From positions 5,206,819 through 5,270,818 of the forward strand of contig OZ026847.1 of the NCBI GenBank assembly GCA_964023205.1: DNA of 64,000 nt, in the 5' to 3' direction. Below are positions 48,801 through 54,251 of this stretch, one piece after another; position 1 is the first letter of the stretch, and every line of letters begins with the position of its first letter. Below the pieces are notes generated by a model. The model did not search any database, had not been told where the DNA came from, and saw only the letters and a program-made list of their open reading frames with translations. A program made the position numbers and the translations under genes. This stretch comes from Lutraria lutraria (Eukaryota > Mollusca > Bivalvia > Venerida > Mactridae).

Positions 48801-49718
48801 ATTTGAAAATTTAACACGCCCTGTTTTAATGTATACACAAAATAAATATGTAGGCAGTTAATATAATAGGCATTGTCCTGCATATTGATAAAATAAGACA
48901 GAATACGCTGTCATAAACCACATAATTATATACAATACAAAATGCTTTTTTTTTAAAGAAACTAAGGTATTTACCAGTAAATTGTGGTGAAGTTCATAAC
49001 AGTGAATCACTCAGATATAGTGTAGTAGTAAATTGACTTATACCGTAATATTTGGGTTTGTAATGCCATTATTCAACAACTTAACGCTTATGTACGATGG
49101 TCGAATTACCTAACAAGTTTTCCTGGATGGTATTCTAACCAGTACTAACTTACCTTCTACTAGGAACCGGCAACTACTAGGAACCAGCAACTTCTCCACA
49201 TGTGGAGGAGAATCGACATTGTTGTCATGGATTTTCATGGAAGGGTATGACATAGTGAAATCGGGAATTGAATCCAGATCGCCCTGTTACAAATCCAGCA
49301 TACCAATCACTGAACCACAGCCACCGTACAGATGGAGTAAAATTTTGGATACTGTAAACCAGGAAATTATTTCGCGCATTTTAAGTTAGCGACTGTCGCG
49401 GTGGGATTGTTTCTGCAAGAGTAAAATGCCGCGAACAACTGTCTAGTCACGGTCACCTCAAATCCGCGAAAATTTAATGCCACAAATATTCCTGGGTGCT
49501 TAAAAACGCACAAGTTTCTTCACACGAAAGTTTCCTGGTTTACAGTATACTGACGTCATATGGTCATTGAATGAAGTTTAAACTCTACATCTATAATATA
49601 AAAACATTGTACATAACTTACCTCAGAGCAGTGACAGGGTAGGTATCGGTGGCTTCAGAACAGAAGAGTTCACGAGATCGTACCGCCGGATCGGCTAGTG
49701 GATGATCACTCTCAATCT
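672..49718 (-). CDS. RERE: RERE/atrophin-2 (Grunge-like) co-repressor gene, internal part, 10 exons
   Basis: Ten exons join in one frame to 414 codons (residues numbered here from the first whole codon at 49716). Order: BAH C-terminal part (about 1-75), ELM2 (about 76-180), SANT (about 188-234), GATA-type zinc finger CX2CX18CX2C (Cys 290, 293, 312, 315), then a Ser/Lys-rich linker. This BAH-ELM2-SANT-GATA order is the signature of RERE; MTA proteins share the order, but the local motifs ([61 protein letters not shown]) are those of RERE. In known relatives the ELM2-SANT part recruits HDAC1/2 and the protein acts in the nucleus as a transcriptional co-repressor. Human RERE is about 1,570 residues, so N- and C-terminal parts lie outside. 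No stop, frameshift or lost splice site was seen; it looks intact. Confidence 0.95.
837..2254 (-). other. RERE intron, 1.4 kb
   Basis: Phase-0 intron. Contains a GGCCACC-family element (1767-1952) and a GAGCTC/GAGATC-rich stretch near 1260-1390 that resembles 33660-34220. Otherwise AT-rich with no support for coding. Confidence 0.8.
1767..1952. mobile_element. GGCCACC-family TIR element
   Basis: Ends CAGTCTAACTTGTGTTAGTG and GTTCACAGGTTTGAGTGTA; internal GAATAAAGGCCAC and CAATAAAGGCC motifs shared by the whole family. Confidence 0.8.
2255..2442 (-). CDS. RERE: RERE exon: second half of GATA-type zinc finger
   Basis: 188 bp. It completes Val297 and encodes residues 298-359: [62 protein letters not shown]. 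Cys312 and Cys315 complete the finger; SKDW and CxxCRIxFKKYG are the RERE version. Acceptor ACTTTCAG|TTTCC, donor AACTCT|GTAAGC, phase 0 downstream. The surrounding larger open frame (2060-2536) reads through both splice sites by chance. Confidence 0.95.
2914..3461. repeat. 24-bp tandem array, about 22 copies
   Basis: Unit CACACAGACTGGGTCCATTA+TTAA with T/C and C/T variants. Because 24 is a multiple of three and units lack stops, long open frames appear on both strands; they are not genes. Confidence 0.95.
4020..4097. mobile_element. 78-bp hairpin repeat, copy a
   Basis: TCGAGGGTTCAGCGCAACAG arm, AATAAGAAC-type loop, arm ending CTGAGCCCTCGA. About 30-bp arms and an 18-bp loop. Confidence 0.9.
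4206..4386. mobile_element. GGCCACC-family TIR element
   Basis: ACTTGAACCTGTTTTAGTGG at one end, TTGTTCACAGGTTTGACA at the other, with the family's GGCCACCTTGTCAATAAAGG core. Confidence 0.8.
4662..4735. repeat. 38-bp direct duplication
   Basis: GCAAACACATTCATGTCAAA then TAAATTCTCAACAGCC occurs twice in direct succession. Confidence 0.9.
5473..5588. mobile_element. Small inverted-repeat element (ACCAGTCTAGAA)
   Basis: ACCAGTCTAGAA and TTCTAGACTGGT bound about 116 bp containing CCAATCAGA. A related piece occurs near 39905-39995. Confidence 0.55.
6463..6755 (+). mobile_element. tRNA-derived SINE with GGGGCGTTAAAC tail
   Basis: GGTGGTCGTGCAATTAGCGC resembles a tRNA 5' half with A box. The 3' part reads GACCATAGCCGTCGAATGGG, GCGTTAAACAACAGACAAAT, a tail type I associate with mollusc SINEs. 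Confidence 0.7.
6859..6948 (-). CDS. RERE: RERE exon: acidic linker and first knuckle of GATA-type zinc finger
   Basis: 90 bp. It completes Leu267, then residues 268-296: [29 protein letters not shown]. The acidic Ser/Glu/Asp run precedes the finger as in RERE; Cys290 and Cys293 are the first zinc pair. Acceptor ATTTTCAG|TGGAT, donor GTTACAG|GTAAGT. Both flanking introns are phase 1, so the exon length is a multiple of three and skipping would keep frame but destroy the finger. Confidence 0.95.
7166..7670. mobile_element. TIR element CAAGGACTTATATAC, copy 1
   Basis: 505 bp with about 32-bp inverted ends starting CAAGGACTTATATACA. Nearly collinear with 40885-41362. An 83-codon open frame starts at the ATG inside the left inverted end (7185), but the other copy has an in-frame stop, so coding is not supported. 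No clear target duplication here. Confidence 0.85.
8436..8740 (+). mobile_element. GGGCCATAACTCC dispersed repeat with ACGG microsatellite
   Basis: Conserved block GGGGCCATAACTCCAGTGAA, later AAGCAATCCATGAAATATTT, then GACGGACGGACAGACAG and GTTAACACTTTATGACC. Shared with 21665-21845 and 48005-48345. No inverted ends or target repeats identified; class unknown. Confidence 0.7.
10472..10656. mobile_element. GGCCACC-family TIR element (opposite orientation)
   Basis: TACAGTCAAACCTATGAACA to CTAACACAGGTTTGACTGCA. Confidence 0.8.
11321..11456 (-). CDS. RERE: RERE exon: SANT helix 3 and basic region
   Basis: 136 bp, residues 222-266 plus the first base of Leu267. It reads [54 protein letters not shown] closes the SANT domain; the Arg/His-rich run is probably a nuclear localisation or nucleic-acid-contact patch (inference). 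Compared with my recollection of vertebrate RERE, the stretch between HRRHRR and SSEFLDL is about nine residues shorter. Acceptor GTCTTTTAG|GGAGAG, donor GAATTCT|GTGAGT. The exon is clearly richer in GC and CpG than its flanks. Confidence 0.95.
11805..11960. repeat. ~71-bp tandem duplication, 2.3 copies
   Basis: ATCTCATCAACACAGAAAG, then TTATCAGC, then ATTCAGATTACATTGAGAT repeats twice, plus a partial third. Confidence 0.85.
13427..13813. mobile_element. TTAA-flanked MITE, family B, copy 1
   Basis: Starts TTAAAGTCCCATAA and ends CATGGGGCTTTAA, imperfect inverted ends flanked by TTAA. 387 bp, closely similar to 39473-39845 along its whole length, which defines the borders. Confidence 0.8.
13844..13940. 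repeat. ATTCATGAA/GAACTATTC palindromic repeat
   Basis: Contains TTTTTCATGAAGTATTCTTG and the inverse-like GAAGTATCAAGAACTATT; decayed relative of 19168-19252. Confidence 0.55.
14663..14908 (+). mobile_element. tRNA-derived SINE, diverged copy
   Basis: Head GGTACTGCGCTTGACTACTG and GGGTTTGAATCTTGGCTC; tail AGCATAGCTGTCTAATGGGT, CCTTAAAAATACCCGATAAA. Same layout as 6463-6755, more decayed. Confidence 0.65.
15489..15661. mobile_element. pogo-like MITE, 173 bp
   Basis: CAGTAAAATCTAAATTATCG at the left, GTGGTTTTACTG at the right, TA on both sides. It shares the CAGTAAAA ends and CCGAA subterminal motifs of the 943-bp element. Confidence 0.75.
15735..15850. mobile_element. GGCCACC-family element, truncated
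   Basis: Shortened copy missing the central part; ends in GGTGGCCTTTGTTCACAGGT. Confidence 0.65.
15983..16610. mobile_element. CCTCTCC-family element with expanded tandem core
   Basis: Ends GTACAACCTCTCCAGAG and CTACAGAGGTTGTAGTGTAC are inverted. The inside is about seven ~74-76-bp repeats (16005-16550). Confidence 0.8.
16005..16550. repeat. ~74-bp tandem array inside a TIR element
   Basis: Unit AACCTCTGTATAACAACAAC, then CTCTCTATAACAACACCTTC, then AAAATTTCCCTAAGCTGATA, then TTTACTAAAAATTT. About seven copies; one has a few extra bases (near 16215). Confidence 0.9.
17852..17929. mobile_element. 78-bp hairpin repeat, copy b
   Basis: Opposite orientation to copy a; the first arm is decayed (ACAAGGGCTC). 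Confidence 0.88.
19168..19252. repeat. ATTCATGAA/GAACTATTC palindromic repeat
   Basis: CTTCATGAACTATTCAAGAA, ATATGCAAGAATAGTTCAAG, AAAAATTCATG; internally self-complementary. Confidence 0.7.
21182..21259. mobile_element. 78-bp hairpin repeat, copy c
   Basis: Same orientation as copy a; both tips mutated (TTGAGGG, CCCTTGT). Confidence 0.88.
21665..21845 (+). mobile_element. GGGCCATAACTCC dispersed repeat, truncated
   Basis: AGAGCGCTAAGCCAAAAAGG, CATTACTCCAGTGAAAATGT, ending after CCATGAAATATTTCTTG just before the satellite. Confidence 0.65.
21945..25062. repeat. Satellite of 45-bp dimers (22+23 bp) grading into 23-bp monomers
   Basis: To about 24340 the unit is AAATAGGGAGCTAATATTTG GTC (23) plus AAATAGGGACCTATAATCAC CT (22), roughly 53 dimers. 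A variant second half (GAGCTACAATC) is interspersed in the left two thirds and absent from about 23790 to 24340. From 24340 the unit is mainly the 23-bp TAATAGGGAGCTATTATTTG GTC, interrupted three times by an island of the dimer type plus a GGGAGATAGTATTTGG variant. Confidence 0.95.
25322..25553. repeat. 32-bp tandem array of CCTCTCC-family terminal sequence
   Basis: Six copies of GGAGAGGTTGTTGCTCAAGA+GAGGGCCRCTCT. The unit equals the terminal part of the compact element at 37957-38139. Not a multiple of three, so open frames here are accidental. It ends 80 bp before the gap. Confidence 0.88.
25634..25833. other. Assembly gap, 200 N
   Basis: Exactly 200 N, likely a placeholder length, just past the satellite and 32-bp array. 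True size unknown. Confidence 0.99.
26440..26625 (-). mobile_element. tRNA-like SINE fragment
   Basis: On the minus strand a CAGTGACTCATAGTTC-type head and GGTTTGATTCCTGG box, then CCACATGTGGAG. Same family as 49085-49328. Confidence 0.65.
26671..26916 (+). mobile_element. Retro-inserted polyadenylated 3' end with 15-bp target duplication
   Basis: AAGTCATTATTAATA occurs at 26671-26685 and again at 26902-26916. Between them lie about 216 bp ending GTGAATAAAGCAT followed by a run of A, i.e. a poly(A) signal and tail. These are the marks of LINE-driven reverse transcription. The source RNA (LINE 3' end or host mRNA) is not recognised. Confidence 0.88.
26980..27058. mobile_element. GGCCACC-family element, truncated
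   Basis: Only the right half: TAAATGCCACCCTGCCAATA to GTTTACAGGTTTGACTATA. Confidence 0.6.
28473..28640. repeat. 35-bp tandem array with GGCTAAATGCCAG core
   Basis: GGCTAAATGCCAGTACTAAA occurs at 28503, 28538, 28573 (variant) and 28608, exactly 35 bp apart, with a weaker copy before. Confidence 0.88.
31285..31430 (-). mobile_element. tRNA-derived SINE
   Basis: Minus strand reads CCTGGTCGAGTGGTTAAAGT then GAGTTTGAGCCCAGC, recalling the A- and B-box regions of a Leu/Ser-type tRNA. A related decayed copy may lie at 31440-31665. Confidence 0.65.
31904..32846. mobile_element. pogo/Tigger-type non-autonomous DNA transposon, 943 bp
   Basis: Ends CAGTAAAACCTCGATTATCC and the inverse of CAGTAAAACCCCGATTATTC, flanked by TA on both sides; the CAGT..CCTCGATTATCCGAA end is the known Tigger/pogo style. 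Subterminal ATTATCCGAA motifs recur. No transposase frame is visible inside. Confidence 0.85.
32886..32963. mobile_element. 78-bp hairpin repeat, copy d
   Basis: Opposite orientation; lies 39 bp after the 943-bp pogo-like element. Confidence 0.88.
34494..34970. mobile_element. TTAA-flanked MITE, family A, copy 2 (longer form)
   Basis: 477 bp, same ends and same orientation as 265-629, very similar along the shared length. It carries an extra internal block (about 34630-34745) absent from copy 1. Confidence 0.85.
35035..35058. mobile_element. Solo right end of TTAA family A
   Basis: TAGGGTATGCCCCTTTAA repeated 88 bp after the end of copy 2, without a matching left end nearby; likely a remnant of a second insertion or a duplicated terminus. 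Confidence 0.6.
35120..35200 (-). CDS. RERE: RERE exon: SANT domain, helices 1-2
   Basis: 81 bp, 27 codons, phase 0-0, residues 195-221: [20 protein letters not shown] then LLPLKET. This is the most conserved SANT segment of RERE. Acceptor ATTTTACAG|AAACG, donor GAAACA|GTAAGT. A 23.7-kb intron follows before the last SANT helix ([13 protein letters not shown]) at 11321-11456. A copy end of a TTAA-flanked MITE stops 61 bp inside that intron. Confidence 0.96.
35679..35880. repeat. 53-54-bp tandem array, four copies
   Basis: AGTTATATTAGAGCTTTTTT, GTAAACACTCTCCAGTCCTG, AAGCCTGAAGAAT; starts at 35681, 35734, 35788, 35841. Length differences come from the T run. Confidence 0.92.
36222..36405. mobile_element. 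GGCCACC-family TIR element (opposite orientation)
   Basis: TACAGTCAAACATGACGTGA to CACTAACACGGGTCTGATTG. Confidence 0.8.
37957..38139. mobile_element. CCTCTCC-family TIR element, compact copy
   Basis: 183 bp bounded by TACAGTGCAACCTCTCC and GGGGAGGTTGTACTGTA; TA at both borders fits a TA target. Internal segments repeat GAGAGGTTGTTGCT. This unexpanded copy shows what the two tandem arrays of the family grew from. Confidence 0.8.
38190..38377. mobile_element. GGCCACC-family TIR element
   Basis: TACAGTCAGAAACTGGTGTC to TTCACAGGTTTGACTGTA; TA at both borders. Confidence 0.8.
39473..39845. mobile_element. TTAA-flanked MITE, family B, copy 2
   Basis: 373 bp, same orientation and ends as 13427-13813, with a small internal deletion around the TGTGTT-ATTATGCACACGGC segment. 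Non-coding. Confidence 0.8.
40076..40174 (-). CDS. RERE: RERE exon: ELM2-SANT linker
   Basis: 99 bp, 33 codons, phase 0 at both ends; residues 162-194. It reads [20 protein letters not shown] then [13 protein letters not shown]. The LHxxxYDxGKALQxLVK helix is the end of ELM2, and KKWTEDD opens the SANT domain (Trp189). Acceptor ATTTACAG|TTACAC, donor GATACA|GTGAGT. Too short to stand out as an open frame; identified by motif and by the phase match to its neighbours. Confidence 0.95.
40381..40458. mobile_element. 78-bp hairpin repeat, copy e
   Basis: Same orientation as copy a; 157 bp from the oppositely oriented copy f. Confidence 0.9.
40616..40693. mobile_element. 78-bp hairpin repeat, copy f
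   Basis: Opposite orientation to copy e, so the pair could also form a longer inverted repeat. Confidence 0.9.
40810..41469. mobile_element. CCTCTCC-family TIR element, interrupted
   Basis: Starts CAGTGCAACCTC and ends GGAGAGGTTGCACCG. Without the nested 478-bp insert and one CTCTAGA it matches 37957-38139 along its length. Confidence 0.85.
40885..41362. mobile_element. TIR element CAAGGACTTATATAC, copy 2, nested
   Basis: 478 bp, inserted into the CCTCTCC-family element 40810-41469. The 7-bp repeat CTCTAGA lies directly at both borders (40878-40884, 41363-41369). The right inverted end is shortened. A 7-8-bp duplication with CA..TG ends is closest to hAT-type elements, but superfamily is uncertain. 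Confidence 0.88.
41547..41646 (-). CDS. RERE: RERE exon: ELM2 C-terminal part
   Basis: 100 bp. It completes Arg128 and encodes residues 129-161: [33 protein letters not shown]. The [16 protein letters not shown] block is near-diagnostic of RERE/atrophin. Acceptor GTTACAG|GAGTG, donor CATATG|GTAAGC; downstream intron phase 0. The lower flank lies 77 bp from the end of a repeat that itself contains a nested element (40810-41469). Confidence 0.96.
41999..42069. mobile_element. Hairpin repeat, copy g (71 bp)
   Basis: Loop shortened by 7 bp; arms intact. ACTT directly flanks both sides of CGAGGG..CCCTCG. Confidence 0.88.
42311..42489. mobile_element. GGCCACC-family TIR element (opposite orientation)
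   Basis: AAAGTCAAACCTGTGAACAA to ACTAACCCAGGTTTGACA. Confidence 0.78.
43095..43330. repeat. ~37-bp tandem array with GGCTAAATG core
   Basis: GGCTAAATG occurs at about 43099, 43140, 43169, 43206, 43243, 43280 and 43317, with CAGACTTCAGGACTTGYTTC between. It ends 58 bp from the 43388-43521 exon. Confidence 0.9.
43388..43521 (-). CDS. RERE: RERE exon: ELM2 domain
   Basis: 134 bp, residues 84-127 plus AG of Arg128. It reads [44 protein letters not shown]. The YQA-R/I-P junction with the previous exon and LWxPxxxxDxDLxxYLRAAR are ELM2 hallmarks. Acceptor TTTTGTAG|GCTCG, donor GCAAG|GTAAAT (a weaker donor than the others). Intron phases are 0 upstream and 2 downstream. An opposite-strand open frame at 43373-43630 overlaps it and is a shadow. 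Confidence 0.95.
43522..46184 (-). other. RERE intron, 2.7 kb
   Basis: Phase-0 intron. Contains one hairpin repeat (44044-44121), a short GCCGCAAGCAG-type repeat fragment near 43710-43870 and a GGGGAA-rich stretch (45930-46110). Nothing else supported. Confidence 0.75.
44044..44121. mobile_element. 78-bp hairpin repeat, copy h
   Basis: ATAT directly flanks both sides. Confidence 0.88.
46185..46338 (-). CDS. RERE: RERE exon: BAH C-terminus and start of ELM2
   Basis: 154 bp. It completes Arg32, then residues 33-83: [51 protein letters not shown]. The FYxxLGYNPET segment closes the BAH fold, and IRVGxxYQ is the classic opening of ELM2. Acceptor CTTTCAG|GGGAAAG, donor TATCAG|GTAAGT. The next intron is phase 0. 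GC content is visibly higher than in the surrounding introns. A second open frame across the same bases is a shadow: only this frame continues both neighbours. Confidence 0.95.
47281..47301. repeat. Poly-C run of 21
   Basis: Longest of three C runs (also 27450-27465 and 31661-31672). Length is likely unreliable in the assembly. Confidence 0.9.
48005..48345 (+). mobile_element. GGGCCATAACTCC dispersed repeat
   Basis: GGGGGCCATAACTCCTGTGA, CAATCCATGAAATATACTTC, then ACAGACAGACAGACAG and GATAACACTTCATG. An open frame on the opposite strand is a shadow. Confidence 0.7.
49085..49328 (-). mobile_element. tRNA-like SINE
   Basis: Minus-strand head GTGGCTGTGGTTCAGTGATT, box GGATTCAATTCCCG, then CCACATGTGGAG and AGTACTGGTTAGAA. 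Longest copy of the family seen here. Confidence 0.7.
49350..49547. mobile_element. TIR element TACTGTAAACCAGGAAA, 198 bp
   Basis: Ends TACTGTAAACCAGGAAATTA and TTTCCTGGTTTACAGTA, with TA on both sides. The inside is unusually CpG-rich (CGCG, GCCGCGAA). It lies 74 bp from the splice donor of the 49622-49718 exon. Confidence 0.8.
49622..49718 (-). CDS. RERE: RERE exon: BAH domain, middle/C-terminal part
   Basis: 97 bp, residues 1-31 plus split codons at both ends. It reads [20 protein letters not shown] then [11 protein letters not shown], matching the BAH stretch of RERE that ends in ..ALRGKC. The acceptor is TATTTTCAG|AG and the donor CTGAG|GTAAGT. The upstream intron is phase 1 and the downstream intron phase 2 (AG|G, Arg). 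The acceptor is abutted by a 24-bp tandem array (49725-50014). The preceding BAH exon was not found up to 64000. Confidence 0.93.
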
Positions 49719-49724
49719 CTGAAA

Positions 49725-50014
49725 ATACACAAATAAATACATGAATAAATACACAAATAAATACACTAATAGATACACAAATGAATACACTAATAGATAC
49801 ACAAATAAATACACTAATAGATACACAAATGAATACACTAATAGATACACAAATGAATACACTAATAGATACACAAATAAATACACTAATAGATACACAA
49901 ATAAATACACTAATAGATACACAAATAAATACACTAATAGATACACAAATAAATACACTAATAGATACACAAATGAATACACTAATAGATACACAAATGA
50001 ATACACTACACTAA
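49725..50014. repeat. 24-bp tandem array abutting a splice acceptor
   Basis: Unit ACAAATAAATACACTAATAG+ATAC, about 11-12 copies, with an ATAAAT/ATGAAT variant. The open frames (NKYTNRYT and inverse) are artefacts of the 24-bp period. Confidence 0.95.
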
Positions 50015-51154
50015 TAATGAACATCAAAGATAAGCATATCATCAGTATTTTAGATCAGAAATATGATTCAAATATTTTGTCGTTTTTTTTTGGAAAAAGA
50101 AAGATGCTTGGTGCTGGTAAACGGGCGAAAAATTACACCAAGGAGGCAAATTTGGGGAATATTTATAATGCAAAATGGGGAAATAGATTTTTTTAAGTAA
50201 AAATAAAGCTTATTTTCCGAGGGGAAGACACTGACAGTTAGTGTCATTTTCTTAGAAAAGGAAACCCCTGCTTTGCACCTTTGCAAGCACAAAATGAAGA
50301 CACCAGTCACAAAATGCAGAGCTACCATTGGCCGATTTGAAGAGTGAGCTTTGATTGAATGAGCCAATCAGCTGATCCAATGGAAAGACTGGTCCCTAAA
50401 TTCCTTGTGTTTTCTTTGATCACTTATGTAGGGCACATTATAACTAATTGTCTACAAGAATCAATCAAAACAGTTGTATCACATGGATGTAAAATTTGGT
50501 ATGGCAACAAAAGAACCCAAAGAATCAATAAATATTTTTGGCCAAAGTAGCCACAAAGAACCCAAAGAAATAACAGACATGGTTCTCCTAGCCTCGTAAT
50601 ATCAAATCACACTATTGATTATATCATCAGTAATGACTACAGTTGAGAATCTCTCTTCATGATATCAGTAATAATCTAACAAACAAGTAATATGCATTAG
50701 ATATCTCTAAGAAGTGAGATTTACATCAATACAGACGATACAAGCTTCTATGTATACATCACATTAAAACTATTGAATTGCTACTTCAAGCTTTTTTAGA
50801 CTGATAGCAAAATCTCCAGTTTATATCTTGAGTATTCTATTCTCCTTGAAAGCACTCCAAACAGCAAACACGTCTAATCTCCACCACAAAAGCCAAATCT
50901 TGTACAAATCTGATAACAGCATGTATTACTATGGATACTTGGGACATTTTCACTAAACATCACCATAAATAATAAACAAGTTAACTTGTTTTCTGCAAAC
51001 ATTCCACTTATACAAGAGCACTCTACAAAATTGAAGTTTCGTCAAAATAGATAATGCACAGACATAGCATTGAAACAATGACTGATGTAACTTTCTGTTT
51101 TATGGTGGACATGGTGTCTTTATGTAGTAGATACTGCACAGTATGAGAGGGCTG

Positions 51155-52245
51155 TTCACAACCCCTTCCAGCACTGTCTACAAATTCTCATAGCACTGCC
51201 TACAACCCTTCCAGCACTGTCTACAAATTCTCATAGCACTGCCGACAACCCTTCAAGCACTGCACACAAACTATCCCAGCACTATCTACAAACTCTCACA
51301 GCACGGCTACAAACTATCATAGCACTGCCTACAACCCTTCCAGCACTCTCACAGTACTGTCTACAAACTCTCACAGTACTGTCTACATAATCTCCCAGCA
51401 CTATCTACAAACTCTCACAGCACCATCTACAACCCTTCCAGCACTGTTTTCAATATCTCACAGCACTGTCAACAAACTATTACAGCACTGACAACAACAT
51501 ATCACAGCACTGTCAACAAATTATCATAGCGCTGTCTACAAACTCTCACCGCACTCTCTACAAATCTTCCAGCACTCCCTAAAAACCTCACAGCACTGTC
51601 TACATATCCTTCTAGTCACTGTCTACAAACCTTCCAGCACTGTCTACATATCCTTCTAGTCACAGCCTACAAACCTTCCAGCACTGTCTACATATCCTTC
51701 TAGTCACTGTCTACAAACCTCACAGCACTGTCTACATATCCTTCTAGTCACTGTCTACAAACCTTCCAGCACTGTCTACAACTCTCACAGCACTGTCTAC
51801 AAACCTTCCAGCACCTCACAGCACTGTCTACAAACCTCACAGCACTGTCTACATATCCTTCTAGTCACTGTCTACAAACCTTCCAGCACTGTCTACATAT
51901 CCTTCTAGTCACTGTCTACAAACCTCACAGCACTGTCTACATATCCTTCTAGTCACTGTTTACAAACCTCACAGCACTGTCTACATATCCTTCTAGTCAC
52001 TGTCTACAAACCTTCCAGCACTGTCTACATATCCTTCTAGTCACTGTCTACAAACCTTCCAGCACTGTCTACATATCCTTCTAGTCACTGTCTACAAACC
52101 TTCCAGCACTGTCTACAACTCTCACAGCACTGTCTACAAACCTTCCAGCACCTCACAGCACTGTCTACAAACCTTCCAATCACTGTCTACAAACCTTCTA
52201 GCACTGTCACTAAACCCTCCCAAAACTGTCAACAATCTCTTCCAG
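51155..52245. repeat. ~22/44-bp tandem array (CACTGTCTACA)
   Basis: Degenerate 20-22-bp units (AGCACTGTCTACAAACCTTC) to the left. From about 51600, 44-bp dimers also contain CACTGTCTACATATCCTTCT AGT. Confidence 0.93.
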
Positions 52246-52439
52246 TGCTTGTCTAGTTTAACTAAATATATCTCGTACAATGAATGTACAATAAGCCTTT
52301 CCTTACATCTGACTGCTACATCAAATATAACAGAAAATATCCCAATAACAGAATGACACTCGCAGATTTCACCAAAATGGAAACAAGGCTGATCAATTAA
52401 TACCATAAAACTCTGAATAATAATAAGCTCCTTTGAACA

Positions 52440-52940
52440 ATACATATACAAGTCACATATATAACACACAAACGATACATACACAACACACATACAACAC
52501 ATATATAATACACACATGATACATATACAACACACATACAACACATATATAATACACAAATGATACATATACAACACACATACAACACATATATAATACA
52601 CAAATGATACATATACAACACACATACAACACATATATAACACACAAATGATACATATACAACACACATACAACACATATATAATACACAAACGATACAT
52701 ATACAACACACATACAACACATATATAACACACAAATGATACATATACAACACACATACAACACATATATAACAAACAAACGATACATATACAACACATA
52801 TATAATACACAAACAATACGTATACAACACACATAGAACACATATATAATACACAAACAATACATATACAACACATATATAACAAACAAACGATACATAT
52901 ACAACACATATATAATACACATTTAGCACACATACAATAC
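52440..52940. repeat. 44-bp tandem array (GATACATATACAACACACAT)
   Basis: Unit GATACATATACAACACACAT, ACAACACATATATAAYACAC, AAAT; about 11 copies with truncated units to the right. Stop-free in all three minus frames, giving three overlapping Tyr/Cys/Val-rich false frames. Confidence 0.95.
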
Positions 52941-54173
52941 ACATAAGTTCAATCATCATTCAAGTCTCCAGAGCAAAATTGACTCATTAAGAATGCAGAT
53001 ACACAATAAATAAACATAATTAACAACACAATGTATTATTAATATTACATTGACTATTAAAGCATCATCAGAACACACATATTAACGCACATGTATACAA
53101 TTAATGTCAGAGCCATAAACCTGACTGCAACACTGACATACACTCACAAGCTCGTAAAGTACCTAATTTAATGTTGTAAAATTATAACCATGACTCAATT
53201 ATGTGTTTTATCCTCATTTATAATACCAGATCGTAACGAAGTACGCAAAAAAAAATGTAACAAATCTAATAACCTTGACATTGATAACTAGAACTTGGTA
53301 CCGGACTCGTCATCACTGGACCACGTAATGATGTCGTTCATGTTTACGTCCGTAATTCATAAATAAACCACAGCAGACACTGATACTTTAAACCTAATTG
53401 TGATTCAAAACGGTTCGTTCAACTTTTCCAACATCGGCAGTTTAACAGGTTAATAACACTAAAAGTGAAACTTTGACATTCAGTAACATTCTCCTGTCCA
53501 GAGTTAAGATAAAATATACTTAAATCAGAAATCACTGATCCATTACAACACAATTTATTTAATATATTATTACAACGAAAAAATTCATCATCAATCCAGC
53601 TTTCACTTATCTGACATCACTATAACAATAGCATTAAACCAATAATATACACTCCTGCATCTTTTCTATGCAACCAAAATAACTTTGGCAGCCATTACAA
53701 AAGCAACTACACAAAATTCTGATACCAGTCTATTTATATCCACCAGTCAAAACATTGTTTAATGCACACAGTCTGAAATACCAATATGGCCGCCACATAA
53801 CACTCTACAAGGTTTGCATACAAATAAACCCAGCCATACAAGATCCTCTTATCAGGAGAAAGATTTTCAAATTAATCAAATCCAATATGCTGATCAAAGA
53901 CGAGGGTTAAATGATACTTAAAATTGGATAGCTGTAAAGAGGTATTAAAATTCTGGCATAGTGTCAAAATAGTGTCAAAATAAAACTGCATCGATGATTC
54001 AAGGGAAACAACAGCTACTGGACTAAGTAACAGGCTTTACAAAATATTTCTAAGACTGATTGATACACACCGCTCCAAAAAGGGGACACAGTGGTCCCTA
54101 AAAGTGGAAGCATAGACTGAAGTCTGGACTACTTTGTTGCATTAATAGTATAATCTGTGATTGATATAGCATT

Positions 54174-54251
54174 TCGAGGGTTCAGCACAACAGTGTTGTA
54201 ACTCATATTGAAATAAGAACAAGTTACGACAGTGTTGCGCTGAGCCCTCGT
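54174..54251. mobile_element. 78-bp hairpin repeat, copy i
   Basis: Same orientation as copy a (GGTTCAGCACAACAG arm first). Confidence 0.88.

Larger units (their letters stand above)
46339..49621 (-). other. RERE intron, 3.3 kb
   Basis: Phase-2 intron. Contains a run of 21 C (47281-47301), a GGGCCATAACTCC-family repeat (48005-48345), a SINE (49085-49328) and a 198-bp TIR element (49350-49547). The interval 46339-47280 shows nothing recognisable. Confidence 0.8.

Noticed and set aside
49695..50196. Repeat-protein-like frames (NKYTNRYT, LVYLFVYL)
   Set aside because: Product of the 24-bp intronic array next to the BAH exon; open on both strands and in more than one frame.
52134..52959. Three overlapping Cys/Tyr/Val-rich frames resembling membrane proteins
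   Set aside because: A 44-bp stop-free unit makes all three minus-strand frames open together; this is a repeat artefact.
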